Part shown: positions 18,091 to 27,253 of the stretch, piece after piece
Position numbering within the stretch: position 1 is the stretch's first letter
Layout of the letters: each line of letters starts with the position of its first letter
DNA from: Neptunomonas antarctica
GTDB lineage: Bacteria > Pseudomonadota > Gammaproteobacteria > Pseudomonadales > Balneatricaceae
Length of the DNA stretch: 64,000 bases
Assembly: GCF_001305295.1 (NCBI RefSeq)
Contig: NZ_LJSI01000053.1
Location: forward strand, 1-64,000
Direction of reading: 5' to 3'
Made by a program: the position numbers and the translations under genes
Notes under the pieces: model-generated
Told to the model about the DNA's origin: nothing
Databases searched by the model: none
What the model saw: the letters and a program-made list of their open reading frames with translations, nothing else

Positions 18091-19602
18091 ATGAAAGAAA
18101 ATGAAGAGTTAACTCTATTTACCATGCATCGCCTTTATGTCGCTGGCGATAGAATTATGGTTAGTGTGCAATGGTTTTTGTTTTTAATATCACTGACGCT
18201 CGCCAGTTGGTATGACACATGGGCGGAATCAATGGTTATTGGTTTATCGTCTGCGATTTTATGTACGGTTCTCTATGTTTCAATGCCAGGTGGACGCGTA
18301 ACTCGTGTTACACAAGGATTATCTTTGATGGTGTTTTCTGCACTGTTGATTCATCAAAGCCACGGCATGCTAGAGTTCCATTTTTCCATTTTCGTATTAC
18401 TTGCGTTTCTGCTTTATTACCGTGACTGGTTGCCTATTATTGCTGCTGCCGGTTTGATTGCTGTGCACCATTTCACGTTTAATTACTTACAAGAAGCCGG
18501 CTCAGGCGTTTTTATTTTCGAAAACCGCACAGGTTTAAGTATTGTTCTGTTACATGCTGCCTTTGTGGTGTTTGAATCGTTACTGTTGATTTACATGGCA
18601 TTGCAGGCAAAAAAAGAAGGCGTGCAGGCAGAAGAGGTTTCTTTAGTTGTTAGCAAGCTTGCGATTCACGATGGGGTTATTGATCTTACGCAGCGTGAGA
18701 CTCACAGCAATAGCTCGTTGGCTGTTAGTTTGAATAATTATATGGATGCGGTGTATAACGCGATTGATGAAGCCAAAAGGGGCGGGCTTGAGTTAAATAG
18801 TTCACTGTCAAAAACGGCTGAAATAACTCAGCAGGCTAGTATCAATGCTCAGCATCAGCAAGTCGGAACCTCTCAATTGGCTTCTGCTATTGAAGAAATG
18901 AACTGCTCATTCCATGAAGTTTCAGGTAATGCACAGCAGGCGGCAGAATTTGCGCAAAGTGCAAAAAACCAAACCATTGAAGGTGATCGTATCCTTCGAC
19001 AGACGATTGAGAGCATCACATCTCTTGCCGCGAAAGTGAGTGATACAAACCAGCTGATCATTGGTCTTGAAAAAGACAGCCGGCAGATTGGTCATGTTGT
19101 GGATCTGATCAGTGGTATTGCCGACCAGACCAATTTGCTTGCATTAAATGCGGCAATTGAAGCGGCACGTGCAGGTGATGCGGGCAGAGGGTTTGCTGTT
19201 GTCGCAGATGAGGTGCGCTCTTTAGCAAGTAACACGCAGCGCTCTACTGCAGAAATACAAAAGATGATCAGCCAGCTTCAAAGCCGAAGTCTGGAAGCCT
19301 CTACGGCTATGGCGGAAAGCCAGAAACAAGCAGAGACCGGGCGCAGCCAGGTTGTTAATACGGGTGAGATCTTAGAAGACATAGGGAGGTCGATTAAAGT
19401 GATCAGTGATATGAACACTCAAATTGCCAGTTCTACTGATGAGCAGTCGGCCGTCGCATCGGAAATCAGTAAAAATGTATCGTCCATCAACGAACTTTCT
19501 ATGCAGGTTGAAGGTGCGGTTAGTGAAGCGAGCGAGCGCACCCGTGTACTTACGCAAATCAGTCGACGTTTGGCTGATCAGGTTGAACGTTTTCGAACCT
19601 AA
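18091..19602 (+). CDS. Methyl-accepting chemotaxis protein with an all-membrane sensor
   Basis: 503 residues from ATG 18091; an upstream frame start at 18082 is less likely. There is no periplasmic ligand domain. Residues about 18-180 form five or six TM helices with conserved polar residues in and between them ([10 protein letters not shown] and [10 protein letters not shown]: His, Glu, His, His), which could hold a metal or heme. The signalling half (about 215-503) has the MCP hairpin tip [22 protein letters not shown] and [10 protein letters not shown]. It lacks a clear C-terminal CheR pentapeptide. It follows the DUF6436 gene by 12 bases. The stimulus is unknown; a redox or gas signal would fit the membrane-embedded His/Glu set. 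Confidence 0.88.
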   Translation: MKENEELTLFTMHRLYVAGDRIMVSVQWFLFLISLTLASWYDTWAESMVIGLSSAILCTVLYVSMPGGRVTRVTQGLSLMVFSALLIHQSHGMLEFHFSIFVLLAFLLYYRDWLPIIAAAGLIAVHHFTFNYLQEAGSGVFIFENRTGLSIVLLHAAFVVFESLLLIYMALQAKKEGVQAEEVSLVVSKLAIHDGVIDLTQRETHSNSSLAVSLNNYMDAVYNAIDEAKRGGLELNSSLSKTAEITQQASINAQHQQVGTSQLASAIEEMNCSFHEVSGNAQQAAEFAQSAKNQTIEGDRILRQTIESITSLAAKVSDTNQLIIGLEKDSRQIGHVVDLISGIADQTNLLALNAAIEAARAGDAGRGFAVVADEVRSLASNTQRSTAEIQKMISQLQSRSLEASTAMAESQKQAETGRSQVVNTGEILEDIGRSIKVISDMNTQIASSTDEQSAVASEISKNVSSINELSMQVEGAVSEASERTRVLTQISRRLADQVERFRT

Positions 19603-19681
19603 AGCGTTATGTATCCCACGCTTGTCTTTGATAGGGATTAATAACTGAATAAAACAGTAGGTTCTTGATCATTAATTAGTT

Positions 19682-20704
19682 TTAGCCCTTAATGTCACTA
19701 ATAATAGACTGGGTGATCGCTGAAAGTAGCCGCTGATCGTTGTTTTCCTGGGGGAGAGGGCGGCACAGTCTGATGGCCTGTAAGCCCGAGCGTGCTGTGA
19801 ATAAACCGGCACCGATACCTTGTCCCGCTCGTGCCGAAATAGAGGCGGTGAGCGAACTGCTGAGTATTTGGGAACCTGCATGAATCGTCATTTCACTTAG
19901 TCCGGCAAAGGCAATATTGTGTAATACCTTTTTGAGCAGGCTCCACTGCGTAGTCGCGCCGGGAGAGATGCCATAAATGTCGGTGATTTCGCGTAACATT
20001 TTCAGGTTACGCCAGCCTACCAGCCACATATCGAAGGTCGCGTAAGGGCTTAATGCAACCATAATTCCTGACTGTACGCTATAACGGTGAACGCAACGAC
20101 GTGCTGCTTCATCTTGCTCCTTTAAGGCGTGGTTAGAGATGTAGTGGATGATTTCTCCGTCATTATAGGCGGAATCAACTTGCCTTAGGGCTTCTTTAAA
20201 TGACCGGTTAATCGGTGTGTTTTCGTAATAGCTATCTAGTTTTTTTAACAGAGAAATCGCCTGCCCATGGGTTTTCTGGCCGCGCAGTGCTTGTGCTTCA
20301 GCGTGCAGTGCTTCTGTTTGCTTTAGCTGACGCAGCCCTTTCAAACCTTTCCATGTCCAGACTACACCGCTGATGGCCGTGATGCTGGTTAATGCAGCGA
20401 AGGTAACACCTAATACAAGGTGTGTTTCAAAGCCCCAGTTAATCAGACGGTAAACTTCACCGATAACACCGGCACTTAACAGCGTAATGATTGAGGCGGT
20501 AAACACATTAGCCCAGCGGCGTTTTTTCGGGGCAGGTGATAATTTGTCGACATTCTGGCTATCGTCTTGCTCCTCTGCGACCAGCGATACAGCGTGCAGC
20601 GGGATCTCTTGAGCATCGGGTGTTTCTGACTCGGCAGCTTTGTCGGTGTTCAAATTGTCCGGATTAATAAATACGGGCTCTTTCCAGTGTGGCTTGTCGC
20701 TCAT
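19682..20704 (-). CDS. ycjF: YcjF family (TIGR01620) membrane protein
   Basis: 340 residues. Acidic, Ser/Asp-rich N-terminus (1-70), two TM helices at about 75-95 and 100-120 (ANVFTASIITLLSAGVIG, VTFAALTSITAISG), then a DUF697-type domain (GIMVALSPYATFDMWLVGWRN, GAGLFTARSGLQAIRLCRPLP). Family knowledge: E. coli YcjF is an inner-membrane partner of the GTPase-like YcjX, induced by envelope stress. The start overlaps the ycjX stop by four bases, so the pair is translationally coupled. A copy of its 3' end survives as debris at 17010-17100. Confidence 0.9.
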   Translation of the reverse strand: MSDKPHWKEPVFINPDNLNTDKAAESETPDAQEIPLHAVSLVAEEQDDSQNVDKLSPAPKKRRWANVFTASIITLLSAGVIGEVYRLINWGFETHLVLGVTFAALTSITAISGVVWTWKGLKGLRQLKQTEALHAEAQALRGQKTHGQAISLLKKLDSYYENTPINRSFKEALRQVDSAYNDGEIIHYISNHALKEQDEAARRCVHRYSVQSGIMVALSPYATFDMWLVGWRNLKMLREITDIYGISPGATTQWSLLKKVLHNIAFAGLSEMTIHAGSQILSSSLTASISARAGQGIGAGLFTARSGLQAIRLCRPLPQENNDQRLLSAITQSIISDIKG

Positions 20705-22140
20705 CTGAACATATCTCCGGTCAAGTATTCCAGCGCCTGATCCAGACGGATATGATGCGCAGGTTTCAAATCTGTTTGTGGGAGCTTACGTGGTGCAAAG
20801 TCGAGAAAACGGAAGCGGCTGCTGTTCCAGTCTCGCTCTGAGGGTAGCTCCATCGGGACTTCGCCAGGAAACAGCGCGATCGTCTCACCCGTTTGTTTGT
20901 TAATGCCTTTCAGACAGGATATCGTCTGGCCATCCAGCACGGCTTCAGCCGATTCGGTCGAACGGATCGAGGCGAGTGCCATGCATCGCGTATCAATGCC
21001 GTCAAAACGCATATCCCGCTGAGCATCCTGAATGATCAGCTCAAGAAATTTATCCAGATTATGATGCTGATTGGCGGTGACGTGATCGGCTTTAGAGGAG
21101 GCAAATAACACTTTATCGATACGTGGGCTGAAAAGGCGGCGCAGAAAACCTGATTGTCCGTAATTAAAGCTTTGCAAAATATCGGTCAATGCGGACTTCA
21201 TATCATCAAAACAGGGTTTGCCGTGATTGAGTACTTTCAGGCAATCCACTAAAACGACTTGTCGGTCAAAGCGGGAAAAGTGTTCGCGATAAAAGCGCTT
21301 AACGATTAATTCTTTATAGTCTTCATAGCGTTGTTGTAATTGTTGGTACATTGACCCCGCCGGTATCTGGCTGAGATCAGCAGGTGGATTGAGAATCGGG
21401 AACAGTTGCAGTAACGGATTGGATGCCCATTCCCCGGGTAACACACAGCGGCCCGGCTGGATCATGCTTAAGGCATTTTCATCATTGCGTAACAGGTGTA
21501 GTAGTGCGGTGTATTCCTCACTCAACACCGCCAGCGCATCGTCATTAGCGGGTGCCAGCCAGTCTATCCGGCTTTGCGCTGCGCACCAGTTTTTGGCCAG
21601 GGTCGCGCGTGGTTCAAGTGCAAACAACTGTTGCTGTTTGCTGCACCATTGCGCAAAGTCCAGATGCAACAGCGGCAGGTCCAACAACCATTCACCGGGA
21701 TAATCGATAATGTCGAGATACAAGGTTGCAGTGTCGTTGACTAATCGCTTCAGGCGGCTGGCCGGCTTGTAGCGAATCGCTAATTTGACTTCAGATAAGC
21801 CGGTCGTTGATTCCGGCCACAGTGGCGGCTCTTGTCCTAACGCCTGTATTGACTGACGAAGCGGGAAAGGTTTTTCTGATGTTGCACTGAGGTCTTTAAC
21901 GCTGATGATGCGTTGCTCGCTCGCCACTTCAAAAAAAGGCAAGGAGCGACTTTGATGCGCTTCCATCAGGTGGTGAACTAATGAGGTGATAAATACGGTT
22001 TTACCGCTGCGACTCAGGCCGGTTACCGCGATTTTAAGATGCCGGTCCAGCCCTTGAGCGGCTACCTCTTTCAGTTGATGCTGAAGATCATCCAGCAGGT
22101 CTTCACCAATCAGACTTTTTAGCTTGGAACCCAGCCCCAT
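20701..22140 (-). CDS. ycjX: YcjX-family nucleotide-binding stress protein
   Basis: 479 residues. The P-loop GLSRSGKT is near residue 42; the YcjX landmarks YLDIIDYPGEWLLDLPLL, VVLVDCLKVLNHGKPCFDDM and FASSKADHVT follow. Family knowledge: YcjX binds GTP/GDP, works with YcjF, and in E. coli belongs to the psp regulon. No psp genes or sigma-54 site are visible nearby, so control may differ here. It heads the ycjX-ycjF operon, divergent from mgtE, with a 20-bp tandem repeat in the gap. Confidence 0.92.
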   Translation of the reverse strand: MGLGSKLKSLIGEDLLDDLQHQLKEVAAQGLDRHLKIAVTGLSRSGKTVFITSLVHHLMEAHQSRSLPFFEVASEQRIISVKDLSATSEKPFPLRQSIQALGQEPPLWPESTTGLSEVKLAIRYKPASRLKRLVNDTATLYLDIIDYPGEWLLDLPLLHLDFAQWCSKQQQLFALEPRATLAKNWCAAQSRIDWLAPANDDALAVLSEEYTALLHLLRNDENALSMIQPGRCVLPGEWASNPLLQLFPILNPPADLSQIPAGSMYQQLQQRYEDYKELIVKRFYREHFSRFDRQVVLVDCLKVLNHGKPCFDDMKSALTDILQSFNYGQSGFLRRLFSPRIDKVLFASSKADHVTANQHHNLDKFLELIIQDAQRDMRFDGIDTRCMALASIRSTESAEAVLDGQTISCLKGINKQTGETIALFPGEVPMELPSERDWNSSRFRFLDFAPRKLPQTDLKPAHHIRLDQALEYLTGDMFR

Positions 22141-22163
22141 ATTTCACATCCTGAAAATTAACG

Positions 22164-22203
22164 TCAGCACTTTTTATGATAAATCAGTACTTTTTATGAT
22201 AAA
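22164..22203. repeat. 20-bp tandem direct repeat, two copies
   Basis: TCAGCACTTTTTATGATAAA is followed immediately by TCAGTACTTTTTATGATAAA, one mismatch. It lies 24 bases upstream of ycjX in the gap between ycjX and mgtE. It could be a doubled operator or a simple slippage product. Confidence 0.85.
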
Positions 22204-22318
22204 GCGGAATCGGTGCCAACAAAAGTTTTTGTAACGCAGATTATAGTTTTAATCATACTATAGGCTCATATTTCCCGTAATCTGTTGAGCACTATACTTT
22301 TCTGTCGAGGAAAGCTTT

Positions 22319-23674
22319 ATGAGTACACGTTTGCAAGAACAGGTAGGTCTGATAACTGATGCGCTTGAGAAAAGCCCTGAGAGCGGAGCGTCCTGTTTAG
22401 TTGAGTCCATGTCACCGGCAGAAATATCCCGTGTTATTGAGTCGCTTCCCGGGGATTTGAGAACTCCTTTGTGGTTGCAGCTACCGCGCTTAAAAAAAGG
22501 TGAAGTGCTGCTGGAGCTGCAAGGTGGGCTGCGCAAGAGTTTAATAAAGCAAACGGACGAGAAAGAGCTGATCGCTTGTTTGTCGGTTATGCAAATGGAC
22601 GAACTTGCCGATCTGGATGATGATCTGCCGATGTCTGTCGTCAATGCGATGGTTAAGGCGATGGATGTTCACCGCCGGGAACGCTACGAGCGGGTTAAGC
22701 TCTATCCTGATGATGTCGCGGGTGGCTTGATGGATGTCGATGCCACGGCGGTGCGTGCTGATGTTACTTTTAAAGCGGTTTTACGTTATTTACGCCGTCT
22801 GCGGCAGCGAGAAGGATCACTGCCTGAGCATCTTGATAGTCTGATGGTTATCGATCGACATAATCGTTTTATGGGGATTCTGCCACTCAGTCATCTGGTT
22901 TCATATGACTTATCCACAATCGTGGGTGAGGTCATGTCGCCTGATGTTGTGGGTATTACGCCCTTGACCCCAAACACTGAAGTGGCACGCATCTTTGAAG
23001 ACCACGATCTCATGTCAGCCCCAGTGATGGATGATAAAGGCTATCTCTTGGGGCGTATTACCGTAGATGACGTTATTAATGTGATGCGTGACCAGGCCGA
23101 CCGTGAAATATTAGGGCGTGCCGGTTTAGATCAGCATGAGGATATGTTCGCGCCTGTGATCAATAGCTCGGTACGGCGTGCCGTGTGGTTAGGCATCAAT
23201 CTACTGACGGCCTTTTTAGCGGCGTGGGTGATTGGCTTATTTGAAGGTTCTATTGAGAAAATGGTAGCGTTGGCCGTGCTGATGCCGGTGGTCGCCAGTA
23301 TGGGTGGTGTGGCAGGGAGCCAGACCCTGACTCTGGTAACGCGAGGGATGGCGTTGGATCAAATTAGCCGGCGCAACATATGGAAATTGGCAGCGCACGA
23401 ACTCACGATCGGTGCGCTTAATGGACTCTTTTGGGCCGGAGTGGTCGCCGCCATTGCATACTACTGGTTCAATGATCTGATGCTGGGACTGGTCTTTGGC
23501 GCGGCTATGTTGATCGTTATTTTTACCGGGGCCTTAGTCGGCACATTTATTCCGTTGATATTGAAGCGGATGGGTATTGATCCGGCGTTGGCGGGTGGCG
23601 TGGTGCTTACAACAGCGACCGACGCCATCGGCTTTTTTGCGTTTCTTGGGTTGGCTACCGTTATGCTGTTTTAA
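22319..23674 (+). CDS. mgtE: Magnesium transporter MgtE
   Basis: 451 residues, normal for MgtE. Cytoplasmic MgtE_N superhelix (about 15-130), two CBS domains (about 135-255), plug helix, and five TM helices (about 285-450) with the conserved LMPVVASMGGVAGSQTLTL and TTATDAIGFFAFLGLA that line the Mg2+ pore. The N and CBS domains close the channel when Mg2+ is plentiful. It may also carry Co2+ or Zn2+. I looked for an M-box or mini-ykkC-like leader in 22204-22318 and saw none, so regulation is probably by protein gating. Confidence 0.95.
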   Translation: MSTRLQEQVGLITDALEKSPESGASCLVESMSPAEISRVIESLPGDLRTPLWLQLPRLKKGEVLLELQGGLRKSLIKQTDEKELIACLSVMQMDELADLDDDLPMSVVNAMVKAMDVHRRERYERVKLYPDDVAGGLMDVDATAVRADVTFKAVLRYLRRLRQREGSLPEHLDSLMVIDRHNRFMGILPLSHLVSYDLSTIVGEVMSPDVVGITPLTPNTEVARIFEDHDLMSAPVMDDKGYLLGRITVDDVINVMRDQADREILGRAGLDQHEDMFAPVINSSVRRAVWLGINLLTAFLAAWVIGLFEGSIEKMVALAVLMPVVASMGGVAGSQTLTLVTRGMALDQISRRNIWKLAAHELTIGALNGLFWAGVVAAIAYYWFNDLMLGLVFGAAMLIVIFTGALVGTFIPLILKRMGIDPALAGGVVLTTATDAIGFFAFLGLATVMLF

Positions 23675-23714
23675 TGCTATTTTCTATGCGTCATGCGTAT
23701 CATGACGCGTCTGC

Positions 23715-24353
23715 TTATAAAAGAAATTCCGCCCGTGTGCGATCATTGGTTTTAAAGATGCCACCCAGCGCAGTGGTTTCCGTTGACGAGTTTACATCCA
23801 TAACACCGCGTGATTTGACGCAGTAGTGGGTGGCTTGAATCGTAATGGCAACATTGTCAGTTTCCAGCAGGGTTTGTAAAGCAATTAATATTTGCTGGGT
23901 AAGACGCTCCTGAACCTGAGGCCGTTGTGAAAAAAAACGTACCAAACGGTTTATTTTAGATAATCCGATGATTTTTTTGCCAGGTATATAGGCGACTTTT
24001 GCGGTGCCGTCGATGGTGACGAAATGATGCTCGCAGGAGCTGATGAGGCTGATATCGCGTACTTTTATCATCTCCTCAACCTGCATCTTATTTTCGATCA
24101 GGCTCATGGCCGGAAAGTTTGCGTAGTCCAGGCCGGAAAAAATCTCATAGGTGTACATTTTTGCGATACGGTGCGGTGTTTCGGTCAGGCTATCGTCATT
24201 CAGATCAAGACCGAGTGTTGCCAGCACTTCGGCCATTAAGCCTTTAATTCGCTCGTATTTTTGCTCATTATTTAAGTTATTTTCAGTCAAAGGCGTTTCA
24301 AGGCCTTTTTCAATCAACTGATTACGAACGGCGCGTGCTTCATTAGAGATCAT
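23715..24353 (-). CDS. folE: GTP cyclohydrolase I
   Basis: 212 residues. It makes 7,8-dihydroneopterin triphosphate from GTP, the first step of tetrahydrofolate synthesis. Visible motifs: zinc ligands in [13 protein letters not shown] and [13 protein letters not shown], with [24 protein letters not shown] between. It is the zinc-type FolE (not FolE2), with the usual C-terminal half. It lies 69 bases downstream of the singlet-oxygen operon on the same strand. In Rhodobacter a folate-pathway gene is in the RpoE-ChrR regulon, so read-through or shared control is possible, but no ECF-type promoter is visible before it. Confidence 0.95.
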   Translation of the reverse strand: MISNEARAVRNQLIEKGLETPLTENNLNNEQKYERIKGLMAEVLATLGLDLNDDSLTETPHRIAKMYTYEIFSGLDYANFPAMSLIENKMQVEEMIKVRDISLISSCEHHFVTIDGTAKVAYIPGKKIIGLSKINRLVRFFSQRPQVQERLTQQILIALQTLLETDNVAITIQATHYCVKSRGVMDVNSSTETTALGGIFKTNDRTRAEFLL

Positions 24354-24422
24354 GTTTATACCTGCATTGGCTAACTCTTTTATATTGTACGGTTCAACGC
24401 ATAAAGCAGATCTGATGAAATA

Positions 24423-25463
24423 TCATCGCGGCGCTTTTAGCAGCACATCTGCCAGTGCATTAGCGCTGAACCAGGCGCCTTCCACACCCGTATGACTAAA
24501 CCAGTCGCCGCATGCGCCTATCGCGTTTGCTTCACTCCAGAGAAATAGTTCGTTTTTATCGATACTGTTGTTATCAACACGGTTCTTATCAGTAGAGTTT
24601 TGCTGACGATCCTGTTTATTATGTCGGCTATATAGCCAGCGGTGTACGCGTTTTTCTTTAGGGACAAATGAACCGTTGGATAACTGCTTAAAGGATTCAA
24701 GCAGTTGGTTGGCTATTGTTTCTTTGTCTGTTTCCAGATGCACCTGGCTCCATTCGGGTGTTGCTTCAAGGCTCCATATTTCAGCCCATTCTCCCTTATC
24801 GCGTCCGGGTTTGGCGCTGTCTCTGATAGCTCTGAAGAGAACTCCATCGTTGCCAATCCACATGTCGGCGTCCAGGCCCGAGGGTTGTTCTAATGCCATA
24901 AGACAAACCCATGCAGGCGTTGGCTTAATACGCGCCGCATGCTTTGCAAAACGCGGTACGGCATCAAGTAAGGTGGCTGCTTGCTGTGCGGGTGCCGTTA
25001 CAATGACAGTGTCGAAACAGCCGAGCGAATGGCCAAGGGCATCGCGCAGAAGCACACAGTTTTTTTCGGGCCAGATCTCTTTCACTGGCGTGCTGGTTAT
25101 CAATGTTGCGCCCGTCAGCATGCGACGAGTTAGTGCACTCTGGCGGGGCTTTGCCACATAAACGCTAGCCGCATCTGACAATTCTGTCGTGAGCGGTTGC
25201 CAAGCTTCAACATCAGGCTGCTGTGTCAGCCATGCACTGAAGGTTTCGTTATTTGTCTCTATAAAAGGAGCGCCCAGATCTGCACTGCTCTGTCCCAGTC
25301 TGGCGCTGGCCATTCTTCCACCCGTGCCGCGGCTTTTATCAAAAACGGTGACGGCATAACCTGCTTTTAGCATTCTTTGCGCCAGCGTCGCCCCAGCGAA
25401 ACCTGCACCTATGATGGCAATCGTCTTAGCGTGTGGCATTATATTTTCTTTTTGGGTGGTCAT
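24423..25463 (-). CDS. Renalase-like FAD/NAD(P)-dependent amine oxidase family protein
   Basis: About 346 residues from ATG 25463 (ATG 25439, just before HAKTIAIIGAGFAGATLA, is the alternative). FAD-binding dinucleotide motif GAGFAGATLA, then FDKSRGTGGRMASAR, the renalase-type flavin loop, and the C-terminal GDWFSHTGVEGAWFSANALAD FAD contact (split here by family variation). Bacterial renalase-like enzymes oxidise isomeric dihydronicotinamides; here the substrate is unknown. It is the last gene of the seven-gene minus-strand operon, starting 12 bases after the preceding stop. A poly-Asn/Asp/Lys insertion near 275-295 (DRQQNSTDKNRVDNNS) looks like a species-specific low-complexity loop. Confidence 0.8.
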   Translation of the reverse strand: MTTQKENIMPHAKTIAIIGAGFAGATLAQRMLKAGYAVTVFDKSRGTGGRMASARLGQSSADLGAPFIETNNETFSAWLTQQPDVEAWQPLTTELSDAASVYVAKPRQSALTRRMLTGATLITSTPVKEIWPEKNCVLLRDALGHSLGCFDTVIVTAPAQQAATLLDAVPRFAKHAARIKPTPAWVCLMALEQPSGLDADMWIGNDGVLFRAIRDSAKPGRDKGEWAEIWSLEATPEWSQVHLETDKETIANQLLESFKQLSNGSFVPKEKRVHRWLYSRHNKQDRQQNSTDKNRVDNNSIDKNELFLWSEANAIGACGDWFSHTGVEGAWFSANALADVLLKAPR

Positions 25464-25474
25464 GTGAGTGGCTC

Positions 25475-25906
25475 TCAAGCAGGTTGGGCTTGTTTACGTA
25501 TCCAGCGTAATACCGGACCGATAATCGGTAGTTTTTGATAAAAAAACTGGCTTGCATCCCAATGGTCCTGATGAAGAGTGATGAGCCCCTCATCATTAAA
25601 ATGTATTTCGCTGACACCAGGGAAAGACCATTGCCCAATTTTGGGTAGCTCACCACTAAAATCCCAACGTAGCAGGCACACCTGTTGATCCCACGCGATG
25701 TGTAATACGTTGAAATGGGGCGCTTTAACCTGTTTTACAAAATGTGTAAGCACAGCAGTCACTTGCTCGCGTCCTTGCACGTCATTGAAGGGGTCTGAGA
25801 AGCGCATATTCGCATGCGTCAGTCTTTCCAACGCGCCATTGTTGAGACCTTGTTCAAGTGTGTTAAAAAAGCGGATATATTCCTCAAGCGTTTCACTGGC
25901 TTTCAT
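25475..25906 (-). CDS. SnoaL/NTF2-like protein
   Basis: 143 residues from ATG 25906 (GTG 25915 also possible). Cone-like alpha+beta barrel of the nuclear transport factor 2 family: FFNTLEQGLNNGALERLTHANMRFSDPFN-type N-terminus (read in parts), then VSEIHFNDEGLITLHQDHWDASQFFY. Proteins of this kind are standard members of the ChrR/ECF-associated cluster, encoded beside the SDR and the cyclopropane synthase. Function unknown, possibly a small-molecule isomerase or carrier for a lipid substrate. It overlaps the end of the SDR gene upstream, so it is translationally coupled. Confidence 0.8.
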   Translation of the reverse strand: MKASETLEEYIRFFNTLEQGLNNGALERLTHANMRFSDPFNDVQGREQVTAVLTHFVKQVKAPHFNVLHIAWDQQVCLLRWDFSGELPKIGQWSFPGVSEIHFNDEGLITLHQDHWDASQFFYQKLPIIGPVLRWIRKQAQPA

Positions 25907-26672
25907 GTTTGACACCGGTTAATCGTCTGACTAATGGGAAGTACAGTGAATAAGGCAAGTGCTTAAGCAGTGCCATCACGCTGGCAAAACGTGTGGGGAA
26001 GCGAATCTCAAAGGATTTTGACTCCAGCCCTTTGGCAATAATAGTGGCGGCTTGCGTTGCCGTGATAATAGAAGGCATAGGGAAGGTGTTTTTATCGGTT
26101 AAGGGTGTTTTTATGAAGCCTGGATTAATTAAACGAATATCAACGCCTTCCTGTTCCAGGTCCAGTTTCAGCGACTCGGCGAGATTAATCAACGCCGCTT
26201 TTGTCGCACCATATCCACTGGCGTTCGGTAATCCACTATAACCGGCGAGGGAGGCTACGATGGCAATCATGCCGGAGTGTCGGGGCAGCATAAAAGGCAG
26301 CAGTGCTTCAATACAATAAACGGTACCCATCAGGTTCAACTCAACTAAGGTGCGCAGATCTTCACTGTTATAGCCTTTTATCGGCTGTGATATGTGCGTG
26401 CCGGCGTTTAATATTGCTTTTGCAATCGGCTGGGTGCCCTGTTGCGTTATAGTGGCTACCGCCTGTGCGACCGCTGTTATATCGGTAATATCGAGTGGCA
26501 GAGGCAGCAGAACTCCAGCATAGGATGCTGTTTTTTTTTCTAATTCGAGTAGTGCCGTTGCGTTTCTTGCGCTGGCAAAGACACGATAGCCCTGACGAGT
26601 GTACTCAAGTGCTAATGCGGCCCCGAGTCCTTGGCTGGCGCCTGTAATCCAGATAGTTTTTTTCACATTCAT
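25893..26672 (-). CDS. SDR-family oxidoreductase
   Basis: 259 residues from ATG 26672 (MNVKKTIWITGASQGLGAALA); the frame is open further upstream but that stretch is unlike the family. Nucleotide site TGASQGLG, NAG motif as ILNAGTHIS, catalytic Ser in IVASLAGYSG and YxxxK as YGATKAAL. The C-terminal stretch is hydrophobic (FASVMALLKHLPYSLYFPL) and may bind membrane lipid. In this operon type the SDR, the FAD enzymes and cyclopropane synthase are thought to alter membrane lipids under singlet oxygen. Substrate unknown. Confidence 0.88.
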   Translation of the reverse strand: MNVKKTIWITGASQGLGAALALEYTRQGYRVFASARNATALLELEKKTASYAGVLLPLPLDITDITAVAQAVATITQQGTQPIAKAILNAGTHISQPIKGYNSEDLRTLVELNLMGTVYCIEALLPFMLPRHSGMIAIVASLAGYSGLPNASGYGATKAALINLAESLKLDLEQEGVDIRLINPGFIKTPLTDKNTFPMPSIITATQAATIIAKGLESKSFEIRFPTRFASVMALLKHLPYSLYFPLVRRLTGVKHESQ

Positions 26673-26743
26673 GGTGTTGTTCCCTTTGCTTTGGGTCGTG
26701 CTCTGGCTCTGCTCATTAGCCACAGGAATATTATTCTGGCCTG

Positions 26744-26782
26744 CATTTACTGAAAACATTTACTGAAAACATTTGCTGAAAA
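26744..26782. repeat. 13-bp tandem repeat, three copies
   Basis: CATTTACTGAAAA twice and CATTTGCTGAAAA once, head to tail. The array spans the stop codon of the DUF3833 gene (26760) and its last codons (..KCFQ), so expansion would change the C-terminus of that protein. Confidence 0.9.
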
Positions 26783-27236
26783 ATAAGGTCACTGTGCCTA
26801 ACTGTATGCCCCACTTGGTGATAATTGCTTTATTGATTAGCACATTGCCGGGTTGCAGATACATCCAGTCGTTGAAGTGTACGCGCCAGTTCTTGCCGCC
26901 AACGGGCAGGTTCATGTCATACTGCCAGTTGAGTGCGTTGCCCATCACTTTACCTGTGGCTGTTCCTGCAATGTCGGCAGCCGTCCCTTGATATTTGCCA
27001 TTACCTTGCGGGGTGATGTACCAAATACGGCGATCTTTGGCTCCATCGTTGTAGATGAAATGTTCATCCAGCATCAGCTGACCATTTTCCATCCGGCCAT
27101 CAATGGTGACTTGAAAGCTACGTTTCAGGTTGCCAAAGCGGTCTTCAAATATTCCCCAGGCCCAGGTATCGCCAGTAAAGAACTCTTCAAGTGAAAGCTG
27201 GGGCTCGTTGTCTTTAAAATCTTCAATATTCATCAT
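26760..27236 (-). CDS. DUF3833 family protein
   Basis: 158 residues (or 157 from the second ATG). DUF3833 landmarks: LSLEEFFTGDTWAWGIFEDRFGN read in parts, GTAADIAGTATGKVMGNALNW and LQPGNVLINKAIITKWGI. Most family members are lipoproteins, but this one has no signal peptide or lipobox, so it appears cytoplasmic or membrane-attached. The family is a regular member of ChrR/ECF gene clusters; its fold resembles lipocalin-like barrels, so a lipid-binding role is possible. The tail is affected by a 13-bp repeat array. Confidence 0.85.
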   Translation of the reverse strand: MMNIEDFKDNEPQLSLEEFFTGDTWAWGIFEDRFGNLKRSFQVTIDGRMENGQLMLDEHFIYNDGAKDRRIWYITPQGNGKYQGTAADIAGTATGKVMGNALNWQYDMNLPVGGKNWRVHFNDWMYLQPGNVLINKAIITKWGIQLGTVTLFFSKCFQ

Positions 27237-27253
27237 AATTGTGCCACATCCGT

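Noticed and set aside
22204..22318. Magnesium riboswitch before mgtE
   Set aside because: No M-box-like helices or terminator are visible in the leader.
23686..23716. Terminator after mgtE
   Set aside because: CGTCATG/CATGACG can pair, but there is no T-run; kept only as a weak hairpin.
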